Shown: positions 15,224 through 21,027 of the stretch, piece after piece | How the letters are laid out: each line of letters opens with the position of its first letter | Position numbering within the stretch: position 1 is the first letter of the stretch | Assembly: GCA_964558115.1 (NCBI GenBank) | Contig: CAZLCI010000034.1 | Coordinates: 1-21,027 of the forward strand | Direction: 5' to 3' | DNA from: UBA3496 sp964558115 | Lineage (GTDB): Bacteria; UBA8248 | DNA length: 21,027 nucleotides | Program-made: the position numbers and the translations under genes | Notes under the pieces: model-generated | What the model was told of the DNA's origin: nothing | What the model saw: the letters and a program-made list of their open reading frames with translations, nothing else | Databases searched by the model: none

Positions 15224-16714
15224 CTAAATTGAATGTTTTTTTCTTCTACGAAAAAACATAGGCCATAATATAGAAATAGCCGATAAACACAAAAAGAAAA
15301 TACTAATTGGAGATGTAAAGAAAATTGAAATATCTCCTTGAGATGAAGTTAAAGCAATTCTTAAGTGTTCTTCAAGTTGTTTGCCTAGGACTAAAGCTAA
15401 AAGAAGAGGGACTACAGGCATGTCCAACCACTTCATAAAAAGACCCAATAAACCAAAGGCAAACATAATATAAACATCAAAAAAAGAATTGCGTAGGGCA
15501 AAACTTCCAACTACGCAAAGAACTGCAATAATTGGAAGGAGTATAGATTTAGGTGTCCTTAACAATTTAATAAGTAACGGTAGTGTTGACATTGCTATTA
15601 AAAGATTAAAAAGGTTCGCCCAAAAAAAAGAAAAAATTACAGAATATGCAAAAGGTGCTTGTTCCATAAAGAGAAGTGGTCCTGGTGCAAGACCGTGTAC
15701 CAGAAGAGCACCAATTAAAATAGCTGTCACAGGATCTCCTGGTATTCCTAAAGTCATCATTGGTATTAATGCTCCACCACAAACAGCGTTATTTGCAGAT
15801 TCAGGCGCTGCAATACCTTCAACACAACCTTGTCCAAATTGTTTAGGATTTTTGCTTATTTTTTTCGCGTAATCATAACTTATGAATGCTGCAATTGGTC
15901 CTCCTGCTCCAGGAAGTATGCCAATAAAAGTTCCCAAAAAAGAACCTATACAAACAGGAAATTTTATAATTTTGAGATTTTTTAAAGATGGCAAGAGTTC
16001 TTTTATTTTAGAATTCTTTGTTTTGTGATTAAAGTTTTTAACTGAATTACTCAAATTATCCGCAAGTTGAGGAATTGCAAATAGTCCAATTAATGCTGTT
16101 AAAAAGTGAACTCCTGAGAGTAAATCTGGATTACCAAAAGTAAATCTTTCTGTTCCCATGACTGGATCCTGACCTATCGAAACAAATAATAAGCCTATTA
16201 TTCCAGATAACAACCCTTTTATAATTGATTTAGTTGCAAAGCTACATATTACTGATAAACCAAAAAAGACCAAACTAAACAAATCGGGTGCTCTAAATGA
16301 AAGAGCAATTTCTGCAAGTTCTGGGGCAATAAAATAGAGACATATAAAACTAAATAGACCTCCTAGAAAACTTGAAATAATTGCAGTACTAAGAGCAATA
16401 TCTGCTTTTCCACTATTTGCCATAGGATATCCATCTAGCGCAGTAGCAGAGGCTGAAGGTGTACCAGGAATTTTTAGTAGTATTGCTGAAAAACTACCTC
16501 CCATCATTCCACCTGCATAAAGCCCAAGTAATAAAGATATAGAAATAGAAGGAGGTAATACAAAAGTTAGAGGTAAAACAATAATGATCCCAGCGCTTAT
16601 AGTCATTCCAGGTATCATTCCAACTATCAAGCCAATAAATGAGCCTATACAAGTAGCTAAAAGACTTAGCAATTGAGCAGATTTTATAAAACCTTCATAA
16701 ACATCTGGATTCAT
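15224..16714 (-). CDS. tctA: tripartite tricarboxylate transporter large permease TctA
   Basis: Large membrane subunit of a TTT carrier, a secondary importer driven by an ion gradient and fed by a periplasmic TctC protein. The product is 496 residues, the usual length, with about a dozen hydrophobic helices. Family signatures are plain: G-M-I-P-G-M-T (about 32-38), G-G-S-F-S-A-I-L-L-K-I-P-G-T-P (71-85), T-A-L-D-G-Y-P-M (90-97), and in the second half G-I-L-P-G-A-G-G-P (about 263-271) and L-G-I-P-G-D-P-V-T-A (about 323-332). The two G-x-x-P-G halves reflect the internal duplication of the family. The start ATG follows AAAGGG six bases upstream and lies 19 bases after tctB. The substrate class is carboxylates in the broad sense (citrate, aromatic acids and others are known for the family); none can be chosen here. 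Confidence 0.96.
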   Translation of the reverse strand: MNPDVYEGFIKSAQLLSLLATCIGSFIGLIVGMIPGMTISAGIIIVLPLTFVLPPSISISLLLGLYAGGMMGGSFSAILLKIPGTPSASATALDGYPMANSGKADIALSTAIISSFLGGLFSFICLYFIAPELAEIALSFRAPDLFSLVFFGLSVICSFATKSIIKGLLSGIIGLLFVSIGQDPVMGTERFTFGNPDLLSGVHFLTALIGLFAIPQLADNLSNSVKNFNHKTKNSKIKELLPSLKNLKIIKFPVCIGSFLGTFIGILPGAGGPIAAFISYDYAKKISKNPKQFGQGCVEGIAAPESANNAVCGGALIPMMTLGIPGDPVTAILIGALLVHGLAPGPLLFMEQAPFAYSVIFSFFWANLFNLLIAMSTLPLLIKLLRTPKSILLPIIAVLCVVGSFALRNSFFDVYIMFAFGLLGLFMKWLDMPVVPLLLALVLGKQLEEHLRIALTSSQGDISIFFTSPISIFFLCLSAISILWPMFFRRRKKHSI

Positions 16715-16733
16715 TCAGATCCCTTTAGATAAA

Positions 16734-17174
16734 TTAATTTGGAAGATAGATTGAAAAAATATTTTGAAATAAATAAAAAATAAAAAAAGGAATAGAAAGT
16801 GAAAAAAATGAGATATAAAAAAAACGTTTTTCTGATGTTAGATACATAAAACCTGCAAAGAAAAAAGGAGTAATTAATAGAAACCCAGTGAAAGGCAAAA
16901 GTAAAATATAAAAAAACATTAATAAAATTAGTGTAAAAACTTTTTTCCCGAAAATTTCTTTATTGTCTTCATTTTTCTTTTTATAAAAGAAATTTTGGCA
17001 AAGAAGCAAAATAGAAAGAATCAGAAAGCAAATAGCTATGACCCATGGAAAGAATGATGGTCCAGGCGTATTTGGAAGCGTTCTGATTGGAAGCCAGTAG
17101 GTTAAATACGAATACACTATGCCAACGATTAGAAATACAATAGATGAAATTAAATTTTTTTTACGCATTTTCAA
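16734..17174 (-). CDS. tctB: tripartite tricarboxylate transporter small permease TctB
   Basis: Small four-helix membrane subunit of the TTT carrier, 146 residues if it starts at TTG 17174, or 144 from the ATG at 17168. The TTG has AAGAGGA ten bases upstream; the ATG has no site at normal distance, so I prefer the TTG, without certainty. Predicted helices lie near 9-28, 40-60, 75-108 and 120-140. Features typical of the family are the positively charged N-terminus, the R-T-L-P-N-T-P-G-P-S-F-F-P segment (about 31-43) and the L-L-P-F-T-G-F-L-L-I-T-P stretch (about 96-107). It sits directly after a strong hairpin separating it from tctC and 19 bases before tctA. The putative ribosome site lies within the hairpin stem, so expression may be reduced relative to TctC. 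Confidence 0.9.
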   Translation of the reverse strand: MKMRKKNLISSIVFLIVGIVYSYLTYWLPIRTLPNTPGPSFFPWVIAICFLILSILLLCQNFFYKKKNEDNKEIFGKKVFTLILLMFFYILLLPFTGFLLITPFFFAGFMYLTSEKRFFYISFFSLSIPFFIFYLFQNIFSIYLPN

Positions 17175-17177
17175 AAG

Positions 17178-17213
17178 ATAACCGTCCTCTTTTTTTCTTA
17201 AGAGGACGGTTAT
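17178..17213 (-). terminator. tctC-tctB intercistronic hairpin (attenuator-like)
   Basis: A perfect 14-pair inverted repeat (17178-17191 with 17200-17213, core CCGTCCTC/GAGGACGG) has an eight-base loop. Read leftward it begins 15 bases after the tctC stop and is followed by ATCTTTTG, a short imperfect U-tract. This fits partial termination or a 3' mRNA stabiliser giving more binding protein than permease. The only plausible ribosome site of tctB (AAGAGGA) lies in its 3' arm. Confidence 0.8.
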
Positions 17214-17228
17214 TTTCTTTTTAAAGGA

Positions 17229-18203
17229 TTATTTCTTTCTTTTTGATTGATAGATCCCAGCTTGTTTCATTACTCTAGTAACAATTGTATTTTGGGATTT
17301 TAGATAAACTTCAAATGCAGAAGAATCCATCGGTGCAATAGTAAAACCCTTCTTTTTACCAAGGGCAGTAAAAGCTTTTGATCTTGCAGAACGCATCATA
17401 GCATTAGAAATTTTTGCTTTTACTATAGCAGGGGTTCCTTTTGGAACCGATAGGCCTCTAAAAAACTCCATTTCTGCATTGAATCCAAGCTCTTTCGCAG
17501 TTGGGACTTTGGGTATTACTTTATTTCTTTTGGCACCAGGAATCACTAAAATACGAATTTTTCCGGCTTTTGCTAATCTAGTAGCACCCGTTAGAGGAGC
17601 TACCATGGCATGTGCTTCACCACTTAAAACTGAAGCATTTCTTCTCTTAATACCAACAGGAAGATGTATTACTTTACAATTTGTTGCAGTAGTAAGAACT
17701 ACAGCTCCTAAATGTGTACTACTTCCAGTTCCTGAATTTGCAATTTTAATTTTACGAGGATTTTTTTTGCAATCCTCTACAAATTCTTTGAATGAATTCC
17801 ATTTAGCGTCTGCTCTAACAGCTAAAGGAAGTGGTTGCATTTCTACACGGCCTACATGGTCCATAGTGTTATATTTAAATGGGACATTGCCAATATTAGT
17901 GGTTGTTAAAATAGAAGTTGAATTCCATGCAATCGTATATCCATCTGGTTTTGCATTTTTAACGAAGGTATAGGTAACTGCACCGCCAGCGCCTGGTTTA
18001 TTTATAGGAACAACTGGAACGCCTAAAATCTTAGACATGCCTTTTGCAAGAAGCCTTCCTTCTATATCAGCACCACCACCGGCCCCAAATGGTATAATGA
18101 ATTTAATTGGTTTATTTGGATATTCTGCATACGAACTTTGGGTAAATGTAAGCAAGGCCAATACAAAAAGTAAGATTGGCAAAAGTGAAAAATATCTTTT
18201 CAT
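17229..18203 (-). CDS. tctC: TctC/Bug family periplasmic solute-binding protein
   Basis: Periplasmic receptor that delivers a carboxylate-type ligand to TctAB. The ATG at 18203 follows CGGAGGAG within a few bases and starts a clear signal peptide (M-K-R, hydrophobic core to about residue 20, cleavage after S-S-Y-A at 26). An upstream ATG at 18242 adds 13 residues before the signal and is rejected. The mature N-terminus E-Y-P-N-K-P-I-K-F-I-I-P-F-G-A-G-G is diagnostic for the Bug fold. The ligand-loop segments G-G-A-D-I-E-G-R and N-K-P-G-A-G-G (about 43-50 and 61-67) and the late K-V-P-T-A-K-E-L-G motif are also present. The 324-residue length is typical. It lies 63 bases after the GlcG-like gene and before the hairpin separating it from tctB. 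Confidence 0.96.
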   Translation of the reverse strand: MKRYFSLLPILLFVLALLTFTQSSYAEYPNKPIKFIIPFGAGGGADIEGRLLAKGMSKILGVPVVPINKPGAGGAVTYTFVKNAKPDGYTIAWNSTSILTTTNIGNVPFKYNTMDHVGRVEMQPLPLAVRADAKWNSFKEFVEDCKKNPRKIKIANSGTGSSTHLGAVVLTTATNCKVIHLPVGIKRRNASVLSGEAHAMVAPLTGATRLAKAGKIRILVIPGAKRNKVIPKVPTAKELGFNAEMEFFRGLSVPKGTPAIVKAKISNAMMRSARSKAFTALGKKKGFTIAPMDSSAFEVYLKSQNTIVTRVMKQAGIYQSKRKK

Positions 18204-18266
18204 TTTCTCCTCCGTTTCATTGGGAATGTAAAATGGTTTCATACTTACTTTACTAAGTTTTAAAAA

Positions 18267-18713
18267 TTAGTCAATTTGTTCTTTTGCCCCAATTGCATCT
18301 AAGGCGGCTTTAGCAATAATTTCATCTTGTTCCCAATCTCCACCACTAACTCCTATTCCTCCAGAGCATTCTCCTTCAAAAATGATTGGGAAACCACCTT
18401 CCATGGCAGTCCAGCGCTCTGGTCCAGCGGCAAGAGCAAGTCCGATTGCGTGTAACGTGTCCATGTGTTGTCCTTGTGCCCCTTGTGTTGTAGTTGATCT
18501 TTTGTTAGATGCTGCGCAAACAGCTTTTGTTGTAGATGAATGTTGTGTATGGAAACGACCACCGTCCATACGTTCATATAAAATTAAATGGCCACCTTCA
18601 TCTACAATTGCAACTGCTGCAGGTATTCCGAATTCTTCTGCTTTTTCTATTGCAGCAGCCATCATCTTTTTTGCTCCTTCGTTAGTAAGACGATTTATTT
18701 TTTTGAAAGACAT
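18267..18713 (-). CDS. GlcG/HbpS family protein (DUF336)
   Basis: Small single-domain protein of 148 residues in the GlcG/HbpS family, some members of which bind heme or sense redox state. The ATG follows AAGGGAG seven bases upstream. Family hallmarks are the helix A-K-K-M-M-A-A-A-I-E-K-A (14-25), the strand A-A-V-A-I-V-D-E-G-G-H-L (32-43), then S-S-T-T-K-A (59-64), and the glycine-rich G-G-F-P-I-I ... G-G-I-G-V-S-G-G segment (about 106-124). There is no signal peptide, so it is cytoplasmic unless exported otherwise. It is the first gene of the leftward TTT operon and has been seen beside glycolate and carboxylate pathways in other bacteria (the glc operon gave the name). Its role may be enzymatic (isomerase-like folds are related) or cofactor binding; I cannot tell which. 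Confidence 0.88.
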   Translation of the reverse strand: MSFKKINRLTNEGAKKMMAAAIEKAEEFGIPAAVAIVDEGGHLILYERMDGGRFHTQHSSTTKAVCAASNKRSTTTQGAQGQHMDTLHAIGLALAAGPERWTAMEGGFPIIFEGECSGGIGVSGGDWEQDEIIAKAALDAIGAKEQID

Positions 18714-18836
18714 AAAAAAACTCCCTTTTATTTTTTTTTGTATAGATTAAATTCTATTTATAGAAGTATCCTAAAGTTAAATATTTTTATTAAGAATTCA
18801 GAAGAGATCATAACAATTTTTATAGGGTTAAGAAAA
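18714..18836. other. divergent control region between TTT operon and phosphatase gene
   Basis: This 123-base AT-rich region must carry the promoters for the leftward operon and the rightward phosphatase gene. I see no convincing -35/-10 pair in either direction. A short dyad TTCTAT-TT-ATAGAA (18752-18765) lies near the middle, 39 bases from the GlcG-like start, and is the best operator candidate. A longer reading frame of the phosphatase crosses the region into the GlcG-like gene but has no supporting start. Confidence 0.45.
18752..18765. repeat. operator-like dyad TTCTAT-N2-ATAGAA
   Basis: Two perfect six-base arms around a two-base centre lie in the short divergent region upstream of the TTT operon. 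Size and placement suit a dimeric repressor or activator, but chance occurrence is quite possible. Confidence 0.25.
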
Positions 18837-19622
18837 TTGAGAGAAAAAGAATCAGATATACAAACCTTTATAGAAGATATAACAAAACTGGCTGGATCTT
18901 TGGCTTTAGAATTCTATGGGAAGGTATCTAAAGAAAGAAAACAAGACAGTATTGTATCTAAAGCAGATAGAACTGTTGAAAACTTTTTAGTTTCGAAGAT
19001 TCTTGAAAGATTTCCAGACGACTATATTCTAATGGAGGAGCATGGTTCAAAAGGAATTTTTAATTACGACAAATCTCAAAGATGGTGGGCTATTGATCCA
19101 ATTGATGGAACCGGTCCATTCTTGTCAAACCTCCCTTTTTGGTCAGTTTCCGTTGCAATGTTACAAGGTTCCGAGGTTGTCTGTTCCTCATTGAATATGC
19201 CACTTTTAGGTATGTTTTTTTCTTCAAAAAAAGAAGGAAAGACGACTTTAAATGGTAATAGTCTTTCCAAGTTAAGTAAAAATGTTAGGGATGAATTTGA
19301 TTTTTCATTTGTCCCTTGTAGTCCAGTGAACGGATTAATTATTAAATATCCCGGAAAGAGACTCGCTCTGGCGGCATCCTCAATACATATTGCATTTGTT
19401 GCATGTGGTTCTGCTAAGGGTGCTATCATTGAACCTAATAGAGCATACGATATTGCGGCAGCTTCACTTATTTTGGAACAAGTGGGTGGCTGTATTAGAT
19501 ATTTAAATGGTAGTGAGATTGATTTTGCAAAGCTTCATGACGGTGAAAAAATGAAAACTCCCATTATTGCTTCTCATCCTGAAGAATTTTCTTTTTTTCA
19601 AAAAGAGGTTTTTTGGAAATAA
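18837..19622 (+). CDS. inositol monophosphatase / HisN-family phosphatase
   Basis: Mg2+-dependent phosphatase of the inositol monophosphatase superfamily, which includes SuhB, CysQ and the histidinol-phosphatase HisN. I choose TTG at 18837, nine bases after a weak GGG-containing site, giving 261 residues, the family norm. The frame opens further upstream (to 18588), but that part overlaps the divergent gene and looks like non-family sequence. Metal-site motifs are present: S-K-A-D-R-T-V-E (41-48), M-E-E-H-G (66-70), motif A D(87)-P-I-D(90)-G-T (87-92), and motif B A-Y-D(205)-I-A-A-A. The residues after motif A are G-P-F rather than the common T-N-F, and motif B has Tyr before Asp instead of Trp; both look closer to HisN-type members. 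The physiological substrate is open. It converges on a hydrolase gene with four bases between the stops. Confidence 0.88.
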   Translation: MREKESDIQTFIEDITKLAGSLALEFYGKVSKERKQDSIVSKADRTVENFLVSKILERFPDDYILMEEHGSKGIFNYDKSQRWWAIDPIDGTGPFLSNLPFWSVSVAMLQGSEVVCSSLNMPLLGMFFSSKKEGKTTLNGNSLSKLSKNVRDEFDFSFVPCSPVNGLIIKYPGKRLALAASSIHIAFVACGSAKGAIIEPNRAYDIAAASLILEQVGGCIRYLNGSEIDFAKLHDGEKMKTPIIASHPEEFSFFQKEVFWK

Positions 19623-19626
19623 TTAA

Positions 19627-20430
19627 TTAGATCCACATTCCAGAATTTTGTAAAAGTTCGTCTAAAATAAAAGAGACTGAATCGGGTGATTCCGAAGGAG
19701 CCATGTGACCTATATCTTCTAAAAGATGAAATGTAGAATTTGGAAGAAAATTATTTAATTCCTGAAAATCTTCTTTAGGAATTAAACGGTCTTCTGTCCC
19801 GCCAATGACAGCGCAAGGAATATTTATTTCCTTAAGTCTTAAAGTGTGATCTTGGCGAAGTCTAATAGCATTAAGTAATTTCGCTATATTTTCAGGGTTT
19901 TGTTTTGAAATAATTTCTTCTACTTTTTGTACATATTCTGGATTATTTTTTACAAAAATATCTCCAAAAATTTCAGGCGAAAAGTTTTTTGCAAATCTTT
20001 TTGTTCCTTCATTAATAATATCGATCATTTGTTTTTCTCTTTTTTTCATTCCTTCTATGGAATCTGAAGAAGCTCTTGTGCTTAAAAAAGCAGCTGCACG
20101 AATAGTACGAGGATTACGAAGCAGCATTTCTAATAGAATGTACCCACCCATAGAAAATCCCGCGATAGCTATTGATCTTATATTTAAAGCATCAATAAAA
20201 GCATTGATGTCATCAGCCATTAATTGAATGCTTACTTCTTCCATAGAGTTTCCAGTTAAACCGGAACCTCTAAGATCAGGCACTATAATTCTATATTTTT
20301 TTTCTAAATCTCTGATTTGGTTATCCCACATTGTATGGTCTAGAGAGAATCCATGGAGAAGTAGTAAAGCGGGTCCGCTTCCAACATCTATATATGAGAT
20401 TTTTAGATTGTTTGCTAATACTGATTGCAT
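19627..20430 (-). CDS. alpha/beta hydrolase downstream of queG
   Basis: Alpha/beta-fold hydrolase of 267 residues (COG0596; relatives include 3-oxoadipate enol-lactonase and BioH-like esterases). The triad is clear: Ser93 in G-F-S-M-G-G, Asp214 in G-G-T-E-D-R-L-I-P, and His242 in I-G-H-M-A-P. The oxyanion motif is L-L-H-G-F-S (24-29), and P-D-L-R-G-S-G-L-T (51-59) completes the set. The ATG has only a weak GAGAAAA site upstream. It starts 30 bases after the queG stop and is probably translated from the same message. There is no reason to link it to queuosine chemistry; it may simply be a passenger. Triad spacing is identical to that of the hydrolase at 13392-14183, so the two belong to the same subfamily. 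Confidence 0.9.
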   Translation of the reverse strand: MQSVLANNLKISYIDVGSGPALLLLHGFSLDHTMWDNQIRDLEKKYRIIVPDLRGSGLTGNSMEEVSIQLMADDINAFIDALNIRSIAIAGFSMGGYILLEMLLRNPRTIRAAAFLSTRASSDSIEGMKKREKQMIDIINEGTKRFAKNFSPEIFGDIFVKNNPEYVQKVEEIISKQNPENIAKLLNAIRLRQDHTLRLKEINIPCAVIGGTEDRLIPKEDFQELNNFLPNSTFHLLEDIGHMAPSESPDSVSFILDELLQNSGMWI

Positions 20431-20460
20431 ATTTTTTTCTCAAAAACCTTTTTAAATTTT

Positions 20461-21027
20461 CTATGCTTGTAAACTTATCTTGCTTTTTTTTGAAATTTCT
20501 CCTAGAGCTAATTCAATTTCTTCTATTACCCATTCGTCTTTTTCAACCGTTAATCTGTCTTCTAGTGAAAATCTAATCCAATCCTGATTTTCTTTTTTTG
20601 CAATTTCAGCAATAGCCCATGCAGAATGCCCTCTAATTAAAGGATAGCGATGTCGTAGAGTTTTTCTAAGTATGTTTAGATATTCTTTTTTGTGGGAGTT
20701 GCCTATTGCCACAAGTACATTTCTCAAAAAACCATCATGCTTTGCTCGTAGAATCGCAGTCCCTTGAAATTTTTCTCTAAAACTTTTTTCATCTAGCTGT
20801 ATAAGTTTTTCTAAATTTATATCTTCTGTCTCAGGTCTTGGCAGAAATCTATTTTGTTGTGTTTCTGGAGCTTTTTCGTTCCAAGGGCATACAATCTGGC
20901 AAATATCACATCCAAAAATATGATTTCCCATCTTTGTACGTAAATGTCTTGGAATTGGACCTCGTAATTCAATTGTTAAATATGAGATACATCGTCTAGC
21001 ATCCACAATTTCGGGTGCAATAATGGC
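20461..21027 (-). CDS. queG: epoxyqueuosine reductase QueG, N-terminus beyond window edge
   Basis: QueG reduces epoxyqueuosine to queuosine in tRNA, using cobalamin and two 4Fe-4S clusters. Only the C-terminal 188 residues are visible; the frame is open to the right edge. The start of the visible part, I-V-D-A-R-R-C-I-S-Y-L-T-I-E, and the following F-G-C-D-I-C-Q-I-V-C-P-W-N are highly characteristic and hold four of the cluster cysteines. The remaining C-terminal region is helical, with A-L-R-H-R-Y-P-L-I-R-G-H-S-A-W-A-I-A-E-I-like repeats that match the HEAT-like tail of QueG. An internal GTG at 21006 is not the start, because it falls inside the conserved core. The alpha/beta hydrolase gene follows 30 bases later on the same strand. 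Confidence 0.95.
   Translation of the reverse strand, partial: AIIAPEIVDARRCISYLTIELRGPIPRHLRTKMGNHIFGCDICQIVCPWNEKAPETQQNRFLPRPETEDINLEKLIQLDEKSFREKFQGTAILRAKHDGFLRNVLVAIGNSHKKEYLNILRKTLRHRYPLIRGHSAWAIAEIAKKENQDWIRFSLEDRLTVEKDEWVIEEIELALGEISKKSKISLQA

Noticed and set aside
15489..15872. 127-codon rightward open frame inside tctA
   Set aside because: It is the antisense shadow of a gene with strong TctA signatures; its composition mirrors the helix-coding codons and it has no ribosome site.
18588..18836. N-terminal extension of the phosphatase reading frame
   Set aside because: It overlaps the divergent GlcG-like gene, has a composition unlike the family (runs of C, F, Y, I), and would make the protein about 80 residues too long.
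1..21027. Mobile elements, CRISPR arrays, tRNA or rRNA genes
   Set aside because: I looked for transposase or integrase motifs, regularly spaced repeats and tRNA-like cloverleaf segments, and saw none.

Overview
The window is AT-rich, densely packed bacterial chromosome with no sign of phage, transposon, CRISPR, tRNA or rRNA. The organism is Gram-negative: it encodes an outer-membrane lipid-asymmetry lipoprotein (MlaA), an RND efflux pump with its periplasmic adaptor, and two periplasmic solute-binding proteins. It uses the MEP isoprenoid route (IspH), flavin-dependent thymidylate synthase (ThyX) and queuosine (QueG). Low GC, short gaps, frequent TTG/GTG starts and tripartite tricarboxylate transporter (TTT) genes fit a streamlined, probably marine heterotrophic proteobacterium. 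A SAR324-like or AT-rich alphaproteobacterial lineage is a guess that the sequence alone cannot settle.

Layout. (1) 1-5130: a transport and catabolism island. Two Dpp/Opp-type ABC permeases, a cupin and an alpha/beta hydrolase (cut by the left edge) run leftward. The matching peptide/nickel-class binding protein runs rightward from a shared 261-bp control region and ends in a strong terminator. No ABC ATPase gene is present. (2) 5209-8125: rightward quinone oxidoreductase, mlaA and ispH. (3) 8135-8758: thyX, leftward and convergent with ispH. (4) 9104-13395: rightward RND adaptor and RND permease behind a 345-bp leader with operator-like palindromes. (5) 13392-18713: a leftward six-gene operon: GlcG/HbpS-like protein, TctC, TctB, TctA, Gfo/Idh/MocA oxidoreductase, alpha/beta hydrolase. 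A strong hairpin separates tctC from tctB. (6) 18837-19622: divergent inositol-monophosphatase-family phosphatase. (7) 19627-21027: leftward queG (cut by the right edge) followed by a third alpha/beta hydrolase.

How the genes work together. Regions 1 and 5 share a plan: periplasmic binding protein, membrane permeases, then a small set of soluble enzymes ending in an alpha/beta hydrolase. This suggests import and hydrolysis or oxidation of small organic acids, esters or conjugates, but no substrate can be named. The rest is housekeeping (IspH, ThyX, QueG, MlaA) plus an efflux pump. I found no clearly new biological system. The most useful leads are the tctC/tctB hairpin, the operator-like dyads upstream of dppB and of the efflux genes, the ATPase-less ABC cluster, and the paired transporter-hydrolase cassettes.
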